A stretch of DNA of 64,000 bases from Leucocoprinus leucothites (Eukaryota; Basidiomycota; Agaricomycetes; Agaricales; Agaricaceae), in contig JAACJO010000001.1 of the NCBI GenBank assembly GCA_013368445.1, forward strand, positions 3,348,001 through 3,412,000, given 5' to 3'. The translations under genes and the position numbers were made by a program. Under the pieces are notes generated by a model. The model saw nothing but the letters and a program-made list of their open reading frames with translations, was not told where the DNA came from and searched no databases. Every line of letters starts with the position of its first letter. Within the stretch, counting starts at the first letter, position 1. Positions 1 through 11,017 of the stretch are shown one piece after another.

Positions 1-305
1 GAAGAGGAAGAATCAATCAAATATATATTACTTCACCGGCGTGAGTATTCTTTTGGGAAAAGTTCCTACAGGCTCCTACAAGCTTTGCCCCGAAAGAGAA
101 TATCTTCACTCGCTATCCCGTAACGGCCAGCATCTTACAGCTTCTGTTGAATTTATTTGGTAGTGGTTATCCCAGTCCGAATGCCAGTTGTGTGATGGGT
201 TGATGGACAAGACTGCACTCGAATATTATTATAAGCTGAGGGAGTGAGAAATGGCTGGCAGGCTGGCAGCGCACAACCCTAGCACCCAACTCCTCGTATC
301 CCTCA
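1..305. other. Upstream flank, no gene seen
   Basis: No coding sequence is supported here. The stretch contains AT-rich sequence at the window edge and the presumed promoter and 5' leader of the DUF6534 gene that starts at 306. The minus-strand reading frame across 167-439 overlaps the true first exons and is a shadow. Confidence 0.5.
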
Positions 306-1994
306 ATGGCTGACCAGAATGCACCTCCTGGTCTCCCTCCTGACATTGGAAGCCTGTGAGTGTTAAAACCATCCCCCTGTGTTGCTTGATTGAGTTGGAG
401 GTGTTTGGACTGAATAGAACGGGCCCTCCGGTGAGTCACTATTGATGTAGATTGCTGAGCAGAATACCTATTTTGACAAATCCGATGATCAGTTTCTGGG
501 GATATTCCTCAACGGCTATCTTTTTGGGATCCTGACGCTGCAATATTGTAAGTACAGGTCTTCACCTGAGTATTTGCTTAACTGACTAGGTTTGAAGACA
601 ACTACTGCTCACAGTTCCGGAACGACACAACGTGGCTCAGAAACCTTGGTAAGTCGGGCCACTGGCTTTTCGTTTATTTTTGTCGAGCGCTAAATTTGGT
701 TGCGAAGTCCATGTTCAGTTTTTCTTGGAAACAGCCCAAACGGCTATGAGTGTAGCAGATGGGTTCCATTGGTTTGTTTACGGATATGGAAATCTCAACA
801 AGTTGGGCGAATTTTATTTGGCGAATTTTGATTCACCAATGTTGTGTTCGATTATTGCCCTGATCTCGCAAGGAGTGTATTGCTGGAGGATATATCACTT
901 AAGTCGTTGGAGAGTGTTACGTTTGTTATTGCGCTGGTGAGTGGCCTTAATTTGGGCAGTGCTCAGGTGTAGATGCGGCTCACACTCTTTCAAAAGACTG
1001 CGTGCTGTCAGGCAGTAGGGGGGTTTGGTATCGGTATTGTGGTATGTCATATTTCGATGTTGCCGTTGCAGGTGACCCGAACCGGAAACAGAACCAGAAA
1101 CTTGGAAATATCGGGAATTGGGAAGATAGGTATAATGTCTTTATGATAGTAAGTGCCTTTGTTTGAAGTGGTCAAAACTTTAATGGGCTGACCTGATTCA
1201 CAGTTTTGGTCGGTTTGCAGTGCCATAACCGACACAATAATTGCGGCTATTATGGTCTACCTTGTACGTCTAGTTTTATGACATGCACTTCGAGGCTGAC
1301 CAAACGGGTGTAGCTCCTCTCTTCAACTCCCTTTAATTCCTCGAGGAGAAGAACGCCTGTGATGAGGAAACTGATACGTTTGGTAATTGAAACGAACCTG
1401 GCAAGCGGTGGGTATTCTCTTCTTTATTATACCGAGTGTAATTGTGACATGGGGAATTGGAAGCTCTTGTCGCGATAGCGGTATTTCTTACGACGGTCAT
1501 TAGCCCCATCGCACCGCCTGTAGGTCGCCGGTAATCTGCTCGACATTGCTATATTAACCTTCATACTCAGAAAACCAGCTATTTCTTGTGCCCGTAAGGA
1601 TCAAATCCCATTCAGTTCGCAAACTGACTAATGATATGGCCAGGGGCTACGTCCTAGGCAAATTGTGAGCGACATTCAGATACTTGGTTTTTAGGCTGAC
1701 TCGGACGCATTTGATTGTTTCTAAAGATACAGCAATTCGTTTATCACCATGTTGAATAATCGTCGGCGAGATGGAGGTTTTGGAGGAGCAGATGAATCTA
1801 CCTTCAGCAATCAGAACCCCGGAGAGAACTGTTCGCTCGACCGGCGTCACCACCACTGGAACTCAGCGGCATCTCGTCAATTTAAACATTCCGCCTCGGT
1901 AGCAGGTATAGCTGTCGCCATTCATACGGAGACAGATGTACGACTTGACGATGCCAGCATACCTTACGAGATCAGTTATCCCACTGCAAAATGA
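306..1994 (+). CDS. DUF6534-family seven-helix membrane protein
   Basis: I recognise this as the Agaricomycete DUF6534 family, polytopic membrane proteins of unknown function. The start ATG opens MADQNAPPGLPPDIGSL, the usual soluble N-terminus, followed by a 13-base exon (418-430) that supplies Thr-Gly-Pro-Pro. The next exon gives the first helix (FLGIFLNGYLFGILTLQY). Around 700-940 lie the helix with FLETAQTAMSVADGFHWFVY and the one with SIIALISQGVYCWRIYHLSRW. Later exons carry FWSVCSAITDTIIAAIMVYL (about 1200-1260) and LIRLVIETNLASG (about 1370-1410), both family hallmarks. The C-terminal exon reads SNSFITMLNNRRR and ends with a hydrophilic tail containing VAIHTETDVRLDD. At least seven introns are needed. 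It is a distant relative of the two DUF6534 genes at 16.7-22.4 kb. The family call is firm; individual exon edges between 950 and 1700 are approximate. Confidence 0.85.
418..430 (+). other. 13-base microexon of DUF6534 gene
   Basis: This short exon sits between an acceptor ending tgaatag and a donor gtgagt. It completes a Leu codon and encodes Thr-Gly-Pro-Pro. The same 13-base exon length and Gly-Pro-Pro meaning recur at 18248-18260 and 22258-22270 in the other two DUF6534 genes. Confidence 0.8.
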
Positions 1995-2408
1995 TCTGTG
2001 CTTCGGAATATGTTTTGACTTTTCTCATGATTCAAAGAAGCGTGCTTAGTCGAGTAGTAGGATACGCTTCAAGCAATGCCTAGTATCTACAACCTGGAGT
2101 TGAGATGTGTATTATTTATAGTTGGAATGCACAATAACTCACATGGATATGCGCAAAGTAATCAAGCAGTGATATAAGATATAACTACTGTCCACGTGAA
2201 ATCATCTTGACATTGCCGAATGAACCTTCAAGCTTCAAGCTTAGATTGATGATCAAGAGATCGCTATGATGTCATTGGGCGTGACGGAATCACTGTCGCG
2301 TTCTGTCACGTGTTACTCAGCAGAACACAACACCTGCGCGTCACGCGTAAGTACTCATTAGCGGCCAACAAACTTTGGTCAAATCTTCAGGCCAAGTCGA
2401 CAACCGTA
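1995..2408. other. Intergenic region with RFC1 promoter
   Basis: No gene is seen. The stretch separates two head-to-tail genes. It holds a CACGTG E-box near 2306-2311 and an ACGCGT element at 2343-2348 just upstream of RFC1. Confidence 0.6.
2343..2348. promoter_or_regulatory. MluI cell-cycle box (ACGCGT)
   Basis: A perfect palindromic ACGCGT lies 61 bases upstream of the RFC1 start codon, beside a GCGCGT at 2337. In yeasts this is the core site of the MBF factor that switches on DNA-replication genes at G1/S. Finding it before a replication gene fits that role, but the match is only six bases and unproven here. Confidence 0.5.
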
Positions 2409-5400
2409 ATGGCACCCAAGACGGCCAAAAATGCAAAGAGCGGTGGCAAGGACATTCGAATGTTCTTTGGCGGGGGCGCAAACTCAAAGTCTAGCCAGAG
2501 CACCAGCGCTCCTGTAAGATATAATACCTGTTTCATGGTTGCTGAACTCACATTCGTCTGAAGGGATCTCAGCCCAAGAAGGCTGCGTCGGCGAGTGAGT
2601 ATTATTACTTGCATTTTATTGAAAGCAAATTTCTGACTTTGGCTTAGACAATAGGTGAGAAGGTTGACGATTGAAGGTGTTGTGAGCTGAGCTTTTGAAA
2701 GTTCGCCGGTGAAAACAGCGCCGTGAGTTTTTCACTAAGTATTTTCCGTCAGTCACTCATGCCCCTTTAGACAGAAGTCCAAAGCCAAGGTCATTGCCGT
2801 AGATAGTGACGATGAACCTATAGCACCCGCGAAATCGAGGGGCCGGCCAAGTATGGTAGTCGACAGCGATGATGATGAGAGACCGAAGCAGCCATCTCGA
2901 AAGCGAAAGTCAACTGCACGTATACACGACGACGATGAAGATGAGGATTCTCCGCCTAGAAAGAAAGCAGCAGTATCTCCAGCCAAACCAGCGAAAGGGA
3001 ACTCCAAGAAACCGACGAAGTCTCGGAAGGATGAGGATTTTGAGATGGGCGAGCCTAGTTCCGAAGAGGATGACGGCGACGATTTCATTGATGACGATGA
3101 GGACGAGGTGAAGCCCAAGCGAAAACGGAAGCCTCCACCACCCAAGAAGTCTGCACCGGAGGAGAAAGTGGACGAGCCTAAGCCCAAGGCTGCTTCAAAG
3201 CCAAAGTGTGTTTCAAACTCTTCGTGCTTTCATAATACTCAATTCTTACTAGTTGGGCTGCAATAAAGGCTGCTAAGCTTGCGGGGCCATCAGCCCCCGG
3301 TTCAAAAGAGGTTCCCAACGGGGCACCGAATTGCCTTCTCGGACTTTCGTTTGTTTTTACTGGAGAGTTGTCTAGTTTCTCTCGAGAAGAGGCTGTTGAT
3401 TTAGCTAAACGATTCGGAGGGTACGGTCACTCCTCATTTTCCCGAATGCCTTATGTTGATTGAATGTAGGCGTGTTGTCCTCCAACCGTCAAGCAAAACG
3501 AATTATGTCATTCTAGGAGACAACGCTGGTCCTACTAAACTCGCTGCCATCAAGAAACACGATCTCAAGACTCTCAGTGAAGATGAATTCCTAAATCTGA
3601 TCGCTACACGGAAGGGTTCCGACGAAGGTGGACTCGATCAAAAGACTAAGAAGAAACTGGAGAAGGAACAAGAGGAGATCCGTAAGGCAGCTAAGGAGAT
3701 GGAGAAGCGCGAGAAGGCATCTACACAAGCTGAATATGATCCTTCCACTCAGCTCTGGACGACGCGTTATGCTCCTCATTCGCTGAAGGAGATCTGTGGT
3801 AACAAGAGTCAAGTGGAGAAACTGCTTCAATGGCTGAAAGATTGGTAACTCTTCTCTTATCTTGTTGTGATGGCACAATATTCATCAAGTCATCGACCTT
3901 GTAGGCCAGATAGTCTGAAAGCGGGCTTTAAGAAGCCTGGTAAGACTGGCATGAATATGTACCGTGGTGTGCTAATTACTGGATCTCCCGGTATTGGTAA
4001 GACCACTAGTGCCCACCTCTGCGCTAAGTTGGCCGGGTTCACGCCGATCGAAATGAATGCAAGCGATACCCGAAGCAAGAAGCTTGTCGAGGTACATGGA
4101 CCAACAGACACGTCTCTTCGAAACTGACTTTTGGTTACAGAGCGGCATGAACGTCAATAATACCTCACTGGATGGCTTCATCAAAGGCGCCGGGGTTCGT
4201 GCTAAAATATTACTTACCCCCCCAAGCATGCGCTAACGGGCCTTTGAAGTCGACAAATTCAGTTGGTGTAGCTATTACGGACAGATCTTGCCTCATCATG
4301 GATGAAGTAGATGGAATGTCAGCTGGTGATAGGGGTGGTGTGGGAGCCTTGAACGCTCTGATTAAGAAGAGCAAGGTTGGTTTCTTGCACAGCCAGAATT
4401 GGATCCTGTGCTAATACTGCGAACAATAGATCCCGATTATTTGTATTGCGAATGACCGCAACGCAATGAAGCTCAAACCTCTTCAATCAACGACATTCAG
4501 TTTACCTTTCCATAAGTCGGTCATGTCAATGAGGTGATCTGGTTCCTATACTGACATTTTCAAAGACCGCAGGCGCAGATGATCCGATCTCGAATACTGT
4601 CGATTGCATTCAAGTGAGTGCCGTGGTGTTTGCTGTTGGAGTGGATCGAGCCCATATATGACCCACAGAGAAAAAATGAAGGTGCCAGCAAACGTCGTTG
4701 ACCAGCTGATTCAGGGGTCGCAGTCCGACATACGACAGGTGTTGAATATGCTATCTACGTGGAAATTATCCAGCAGTAGTATGGATTTCGATGAAGGGAA
4801 AGCTATGTAGGTTCTCGTATCCCTTCCAAAATCTCTGTTGATCCGCTGTATAGGGTGAAAATGAACGAGAAATATGCAATCATGACCCCATTTGATATCA
4901 CGTCGAAAGTATTAGGTCCATATCTTTTCTCTGCGACAGCACGAGAGAGATTGGGTGAGAAGATGGAGTTGTATTTCCAGGACCATTCATTTGTACCTCT
5001 GTTCATTCAGGTGTGTTCTGTAAGATTACCAAGTCGCCGGATACTCATTCTGTATGCCAGGAGAACTACCTGAAAACGCAACCGGCCCGCGTGCGCAATA
5101 TGGACGGTCCCGAACAAGAACTGAAGCATCTTGAACTGATGGAAAAAGCGGCATCATCGATATCCGACGCTGATCTCGTAGATGCTTTGATTCACGGGTA
5201 TGTATCGGTGTTTTTCGGTGCGATATTCTTGCTGATGGTTATGCAGGCCAGAACAACATTGGAGTCTGATGCCACTCCATGCAATTTGCTCAACCATTAA
5301 GCCTGCGTCATGCCTATACGGCGCTGGTGCACATTACGGCGGACCCAATTCCATGACATTCCCCCAGTAAGTAATAGCAATTTTCGATATTGACACGGTT

Positions 5401-6140
5401 GCTGATGGGCTAAACGTGGTAAAGATGGCTCGGACAAAACTCAAAACAAAACAAGCTTGCACGTCAGCTCGGCGACGTACAAGTTCGAATGAGATTGAGA
5501 GTCTCTGGCGACAAAGCAGAGATTCGACAATCCTATGTGCCCTCGCTGTTCCCGTTCATTGTGTCACCATTAGTCGACACGGGCGTGGTAAGCCTTGATC
5601 ATCTGCTGTGTGGGCTCATGAGGCTTATCGAGACTTTAGAGCGCAGTGGACGAGGTGATTGAGCGGATGGATGAATACTATCTGTCAAAAGAAGACTGGG
5701 ACACGATCGTGGAACTCGGTGTTGGGGATCACAAAGAAGTGAAGATATCAGCAGCAACGAAGTCGTCGTTCACAAGGAAGTATGTTCAAGTTTCCCATCA
5801 CCTAGTTGCCATGATAGCCTAATGATCGTCACCAGGTACAACGCTTCTGAGCATCCCATACCATTCCACAAGGCGCAGGACCTTGGAAAGGCACCGAAGA
5901 AGCTCTCAGGAGGTCCAGCGCCCGACCTCGAAGAAGCATTCGTAAGTTGAGACTTGTCAATTCACGAGAAATACGCTTATATGATGGTAGATCGATGACA
6001 TTGCAGAAGAGGAAGAGGAGGAAACTAAGCCTGAAGATTCAACAAATGACGTCGTTGGAGACAAGCTTATTCAAGAATCTAAGAAGAAAGCTGCGCCGGC
6101 CGCGAAAGGCAAGGGGAAGGGCACGAAGAAGGGAATCTGA
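2409..6140 (+). CDS. RFC1: Replication factor C subunit 1 (clamp-loader large subunit)
   Basis: RFC1 is the large subunit of the nuclear clamp loader that opens PCNA and places it on primer-template DNA. The N-terminus (MAPKTAKNAKSGGKDIRMFFG) carries the DIRxFF PCNA-binding motif near residue 15. A long acidic and Lys-rich linker follows (about 2780-3210). A BRCT domain runs over about 3330-3600 (LSFVFTGELSSFSREEAV, then NYVILGDNAGPTKLAAIKKH). The AAA+ core begins at LWTTRYAPHSLKEICGN (3760), with Walker A GSPGIGKTT at about 3982-4008, the EMNASDTRS signature, and Walker B LIMDEVDGMSAGDRGG at about 4294-4341. The clamp-loader collar spans 4660-5830 and a basic Lys-Gly tail ends the protein. 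About a dozen small introns are spliced out. Length and domain order are normal for the family and all key motifs are present. Only some exon borders were fixed exactly (first exon 2409-2513). Confidence 0.95.
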
Positions 6141-6410
6141 GCGTCTCCAATATCGTAGCTGGTGTATTTATTGACTTCGTGCTTGGTTCGTGATTTCTCC
6201 TTTCCTATCGTATCATAATGGAATAGCTTTCATTTTCTGGTTTTCGATGTTTCCATGGTTTGACGTTCCGGATACTCGGTGGCGCCCCACCAAGCCGCTG
6301 TCGAGCTGCACCTTTGACGATAGACGGGCTTATTTATCCGGAATTATGTAAGCTCCTAACCGAAGGGCGCTTAAGTTGTTCAAAAGGGTTTCAACCTCTA
6401 CCACCTCCCA

Positions 6411-7313
6411 ATGCCTGCAGAAGAACTACCTCTAGAGCTCATCGAGCATGTATTCCATCGCGGATGCATGGCATCCACGCAGTTTTGCCTGACGCTCTGT
6501 CTGGTATCGTCTTGGGCTCGGTGCATAGCTCTTCCACACCTGTACTCTGCTGTAAAGCTCCAAACGCAGTCATCCCTCATCGCCTTCCACCAAACAATCG
6601 TCAAAGGAAAAGGCAGGATTTCCCCTACTATTCTTCCTCTCCATCTCCACGTTCGTAGCCTCTGGATTAAGCCCATTTCAAACGTTGTAGTGGACATATT
6701 CAATGCTTGCGAAAATCTGGAGTATATCTCCCTCCATGAGGAGAATCTCGTGTGGCTTATCAGGCCACCTCTAGGACCGAGCGTAACTGCTTTGCCAGCG
6801 ATGGCTGACCCAACCTCATTGAATAGAGACCTACATTTATGGGTAGTCAGAGGACGTACTCATAGGTTTTACCCCTTGGACTCGATTTCTACTTCCTTAT
6901 CATCTCCTTTCCTGAACAAAATCACACACCTCGTCCTGGACGGTAGCACAGGATACAATACCCTGAAAAACATTAAACTCTGTAACCGGCTCACACACCT
7001 GGCTGTTACCTATGATGGATCTCCACCACAGGATCTAGAAAGCCTTGCTGTGGCGTTGCGTACTGCTCCTCGGCGAGACATTATTTCTTGTGTCTTGATT
7101 TTGTTGGTGGATGTGTTGACGACTACACAACGAATTGAGACGTTGTCTTGGGTTCAGGGAGTGAATGTTCCGCGAAGGATACGTGTGTTGCCTTTGAGAT
7201 CGTTGGGACTTAGAGCGGAGTGGGAGGAGCAGATGAGGACGGGGGTGAATTTTTGGGAGAAAGTGGAGAAAAATAGTAGGGGAGAGATCTTTGGTATGGC
7301 TTTAACTCCTTAG
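6411..7313 (+). CDS. F-box-like protein
   Basis: A single uninterrupted 300-residue frame starts with MPAEELPLELIEHVF, which matches the LPLELIxxI opening of fungal F-box-like domains, and continues with a CLTLCLVSSWARCIALPHLY segment typical of helices 2-3. F-box proteins usually link substrates to SCF ubiquitin ligases through Skp1. The rest contains leucine-rich stretches (LPLHLHVRSLWIKPI, FLNKITHLVLDGSTG, CNRLTHLAVTYDG) like the degenerate repeats these mushroom proteins often carry. No intron is needed, which is unusual beside its intron-rich neighbours but common for this expanded family. The substrate cannot be guessed. The F-box call rests on a short N-terminal match. Confidence 0.7.
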   Translation: MPAEELPLELIEHVFHRGCMASTQFCLTLCLVSSWARCIALPHLYSAVKLQTQSSLIAFHQTIVKGKGRISPTILPLHLHVRSLWIKPISNVVVDIFNACENLEYISLHEENLVWLIRPPLGPSVTALPAMADPTSLNRDLHLWVVRGRTHRFYPLDSISTSLSSPFLNKITHLVLDGSTGYNTLKNIKLCNRLTHLAVTYDGSPPQDLESLAVALRTAPRRDIISCVLILLVDVLTTTQRIETLSWVQGVNVPRRIRVLPLRSLGLRAEWEEQMRTGVNFWEKVEKNSRGEIFGMALTP

Positions 7314-7719
7314 ACGAGCTGTTGGCTAATATTTGAGGTCCGTTTAGGTGCCAGTGGACGGAAGTTGAATTAAAGCTATAGTATTTTGAGAGCTGGAGTG
7401 CTTAATTATCTTGCCAATTGCAACGTATTATGTACCTAAGTACTTTCCTGGGCTCCCCTCCCTAATGACTTTGCAACATTACAAATCTCACAGATCAACC
7501 CCACCGTTCCTTTGCCCTACAATAACACAGAAAGTATTTGTACGAGTCGTTTGGGGGAATACTCGGTTCTGTGAATAGTGTTTTGAGATGAAAAGAATCG
7601 GCCCTGCCGTGATCTTTGCCAATGCCTAATGGCGGTCGGGCTGCGAAATGTTCACGTGATTTTGTTGATCAACACGAGGTTAGTTCGGAAGTCTCAGGTC
7701 GGTTAGGCGACAGATAAAT
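7314..7719. other. Intergenic region, no gene seen
   Basis: No coding sequence is supported. A CACGTG E-box lies near 7652-7657, about 65 bases upstream of the next gene. The stretch otherwise holds the 3' flank of the F-box-like gene and the presumed promoter of the p31comet-like gene. Confidence 0.5.
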
Positions 7720-9093
7720 ATGGCACCTGTTTCCTTCTGCGAACCTCCACCTTCTCAAATTCGTCAAGAAAAATCAACCGTCGGTGACGGAAATACCCCA
7801 TTACAAAATGCTCCTTCTGAACAGAATGGTGCCACAACGACACCGAGATTACCTGTCGTCGCATTGGATGTTGATATCTTAACGGACACCGTTGCTGCCC
7901 GATTGGCAACGAGCTTACTTGGCCATGTCCTATTTCTCAAGAATCAGATCCCCTTGTCCGTGAATTTAACCATTACACCCTCAATGCTTGCTGATACGAA
8001 TATTTAGGCCAATTGTTCAGCTAGCAAGGATGACAAACAAGCAGGTTGCTACGATCTAATTACTTGCAAGCCTCCTTTCTGACCGTAATTCTCAAACAAA
8101 AACCTTCAGAGTAACGATAAATCCGCGAAGCTTAAAGCCGATCTACTTTCCGCGTTTGATACACTCACGTCTCATTTTGTGACGACATTTTCGGCCCTTT
8201 CGACTGCTCTTGCTCGAATGAAAACCTCTGATTCTGGCGCAGCGTCTAGCCGTGTTTTTCTGGCGATCGTGGTTGGGCCAAGCCCTGGAGCAGCCAAATC
8301 AAAAGTGATATACGGAGTCGATAAATTTCAAACGCGCGTTTGGGGACTTCTGGATGAACCGAGCCAAAACGAAGGCGAAGAAGCCAATGGAAGTGGAGAT
8401 GAATGTCCCGAAGATAGCGAGGACGAAAAGGACGACGAAGAGGCCAACTCTGAAGAATCAGATGCGGAAAGCGCCGAAGATGAAGAGGATTCTGAGGACA
8501 GAGAAGATGATGAGGACAGTGAAGCCAATAGTGATGATAGCGATGATGACGAGGGAAAAGAATCGAAACAAGAAAATGCTGCACCGAGCAATGCATTCCC
8601 CTCATTATCACCATATCAGTCCTATGCCGAGGAGCAGCGCTTTCTTCAAGCCGCGGATCGTTTACTTGCTCGCGCACTCGCATCGGCAGATGCGAATGGT
8701 CGCGGAATCGCCAATGAAATGTGTACGTCCCAGATCTTGGTCGTCCAGCATAGTTCTCGGATTCTGATCGTTTCACCTTCTATAGCACCGTCACAGTCTT
8801 ACATTCTTATACGAGCTCCACGACGATTCAGCCATCCGGCTTGGATACCTCGACAAAACCTCACGAAGCAGATGGACAACGCACTGACAGATTTCCTAGA
8901 TGAAACATGGTCCTCACCGAATACTAGCAGTGGATCAGCACGAAAGAAGAAACCAGTGGAGGGTGTTTGGGTTACGGGGCGGGGAGGGCTCGGCGACGCC
9001 ACACACTCACCTGAACCTACACCCGCCCAGGAAGAAGACGAAATGATATGGTGGAGTTGGGATGGAAAGCTCACTGGATTTGCAGACTGGTAG
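7720..9093 (+). CDS. p31comet (MAD2L1-binding protein)-like protein
   Basis: Proposed exons are 7720-7955, 8008-8044, 8110-8722 and 8786-9093, giving 397 residues in one frame. After a variable N-terminus comes ATSLLGHVLFLKNQIPL, joined across the first intron to PIVQLARMTNKQ. This resembles the helix of p31comet proteins with the FxxxQIPxP pattern. Near the C-terminus are YILIRAPRRFSHPAWIPRQ and IWWSWDGKLTGFADW. p31comet is a HORMA-fold partner of Mad2 that works with the TRIP13/Pch2 ATPase to silence the spindle checkpoint. A very acidic Glu/Asp/Ser insertion (about 8370-8570) interrupts the fold region. The first donor is a weak GTCCGT but the splice keeps the frame. The last intron (8723-8785) is 63 bases without a stop, so its retention would add 21 residues. 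The family assignment is an inference from motifs and needs a profile search. Confidence 0.6.
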
Positions 9094-9409
9094 TGGCTCG
9101 CCATCTTATGCTAAGATCTGACAAATACCCAGATCCAGTGGATAGGTGTGCCTGTTGCGTTACGATGACTATGAGTGTATATCCTACTCAGCGTAGTGTT
9201 ATAACACAACCACAGAAGTATATAGCAACTGCCTCAGTTTTATCACCGCCAGGAGGTCTTGAAGAATGAACGTCCAGTCCATGAATTGAGAGTGAGCAAC
9301 GATTCCAAGAAATGAGATCGCTGTGCTCAATATAGATTAGATTAGATTACTGGGTATACAGGCCCTAGTCAATACATAGAAATGATGTTTTCAACTTGTT
9401 TCCTGCGAG
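9094..9409. other. Convergent intergenic stretch
   Basis: About 316 bases lie between the 3' ends of the p31comet-like gene and the minus-strand DUF6533 gene. I see only the two 3' flanks and no gene. Confidence 0.5.
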
Positions 9410-11017
9410 CTATGACACTCTACATCGGTTAGAATGGGGCAGAGCTGGCGCGAAATTCAACTTGCTGATTTCGGTGACCCCAGTGACCGCAAGTTCGGAT
9501 GGCTCACGAGTGAGGAATATCACTCTGCTGCAGAGCACGGACTGAAGAACACCTTGTAGTCTATCTGATTGTCATTACGCGGAGAGCCTGAAAATAAAAT
9601 AATTGCTCACACAGCATTTGGCACTATCCCAATCCGCTATTGCAGTCACGGTCGGTCCAGATGAAGCAACAAGCAAGATAGGGAACCTACATGAAGGTAC
9701 ACATTTGCGATCATGTTGGCGGCACTTATAACTAATGTATAAACACTGTTAGCTCATCCCAGGGGAGATGATATCTTCAACCTACCGAGTGTGTAAAAAT
9801 AGTAGATGATACCTGCCAGGAGGAAGTTATAATTCAGTTGCTAGCACTTGATGATCTATGTGACATGCCCATATAATGAATTTTGAAGAACCATCCCGAT
9901 GCGGATTTTCGTGCTTCAGAAGAACCCTAATGAACTGATAGTTTTCAGAAGAAAAGATGAAATCCGACCTTCAACTGCCTTGATGAATGTTAAAATAGCA
10001 ATAGCTAGCAGAGTACCAGCGTTTAATCGAATAAAGTCGGAGGCGCGAGCTCAAAATTCACCCGTTTCAAAAATCATAATCACCAGCCAGATCGTGGTTT
10101 CCCATGACAAGTGACCATCAGCACTGGGGCCGATACAGAAGACTTTGCCATCAGTTAAACGAATATCTAAATGACCGTCAAAATATACTCATGCTTATAC
10201 GATCGGAGAAATACTGACACTTCAACTCGATCAATAAATACGAGAGAGAGACGAGGATGACGGGGACCTTGACGCAGGCCATTGCCATAAAGAAGGCCAG
10301 AACCCGACGACTCAATCCCTACATGGCCCAGGTCCGTAGCATCAAGATTACTACACAGTGGAGTCAGTGAGTGAGTCCTTCATCATGAACGAACACCATA
10401 CATTCACACAACGTAACATTCAGAGCGAGGAATACTTGAGTAATGGTGGTGTTTTTGTAAGAAAGCCAGGATCTATCATTCAACATCAGAGGGATCCTCA
10501 CCGAAAATTGTTATATCCAGTCTTCGGCAGGCCTGTAAGGTACGATTTCAGCCAGTCTCCTTCATATACCATAGTGCAATCTTTAAAAGACCTTCTCCGC
10601 ATGTGCTTGTAGCCAGAGTTCTGCAGGGTTTGAGTTAAGATTAGCTCCCAACTTATCGGTGGATATATATCTCACCTGTTAATGCCACAGGCATATACAG
10701 ATACGGTAAATATCGATTTGAAAGGAACAACATCTTTGCAAAGCTTCCCAAGCGCCCTTTCCATAGTAGGTTAATCTGACCCAATGACATCAGTCTCTTT
10801 GGGAGCCTGGTATTCACAATTGATCAAGGCGAGTGAAGAATCGTACCTCCTGCCCGAGGGTACAGACGTGGTCATAAAGCTTCCATTATCAGACCAAGGA
10901 CAGCTTTCCCGAGATTGTGGAAACACATACCAGAACTATCGCTGCAGCAATGCTGAGCATTCTAGCGAGTTGAAATTTCGAGTCGAGGGAGAATGTGTCA
11001 CGAATGGGAGCATCCAT
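9410..11017 (-). pseudogene. DUF6533-family membrane protein gene with one in-frame stop
   Basis: Read on the minus strand, the gene starts MDAPIRDTFSLDSKFQL and proceeds through short exons: IAAAIVL, LYDHVCTLGQE, INLLWKGRLGSFAKMLFLSN-RYLPY, ELWLQAHAEK, ACRRLDITIF, VILMLRTWAM, then TAG at 10319-10321, then GLSRRVLAFFMAMACVKVPVI. Downstream exons remain well formed: TTIWLVIMIFET, AIAILTFIKAVEG, VLLKHENPHRDG, IIYYFYTL, VISAANMIANVYLH and LQGVLQSVLCSRVIFLTREP, ending at 9410-9412. The order matches DUF6533 family proteins, predicted seven-helix proteins of unknown function. The exon layout matches the intact paralogue at 47758-49293, which has LRTWAIWD where this copy has LRTWAM-stop-G, so a TGG to TAG change is likely. 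The truncated product would lose most helices. A sequencing error, or the TAG serving as a splice acceptor, are the alternatives. Confidence 0.65.

Noticed and set aside
2753..3187. Minus-strand Ser-rich frame of 144 codons
   Set aside because: It is the antisense shadow of the acidic and Lys-rich linker of RFC1.
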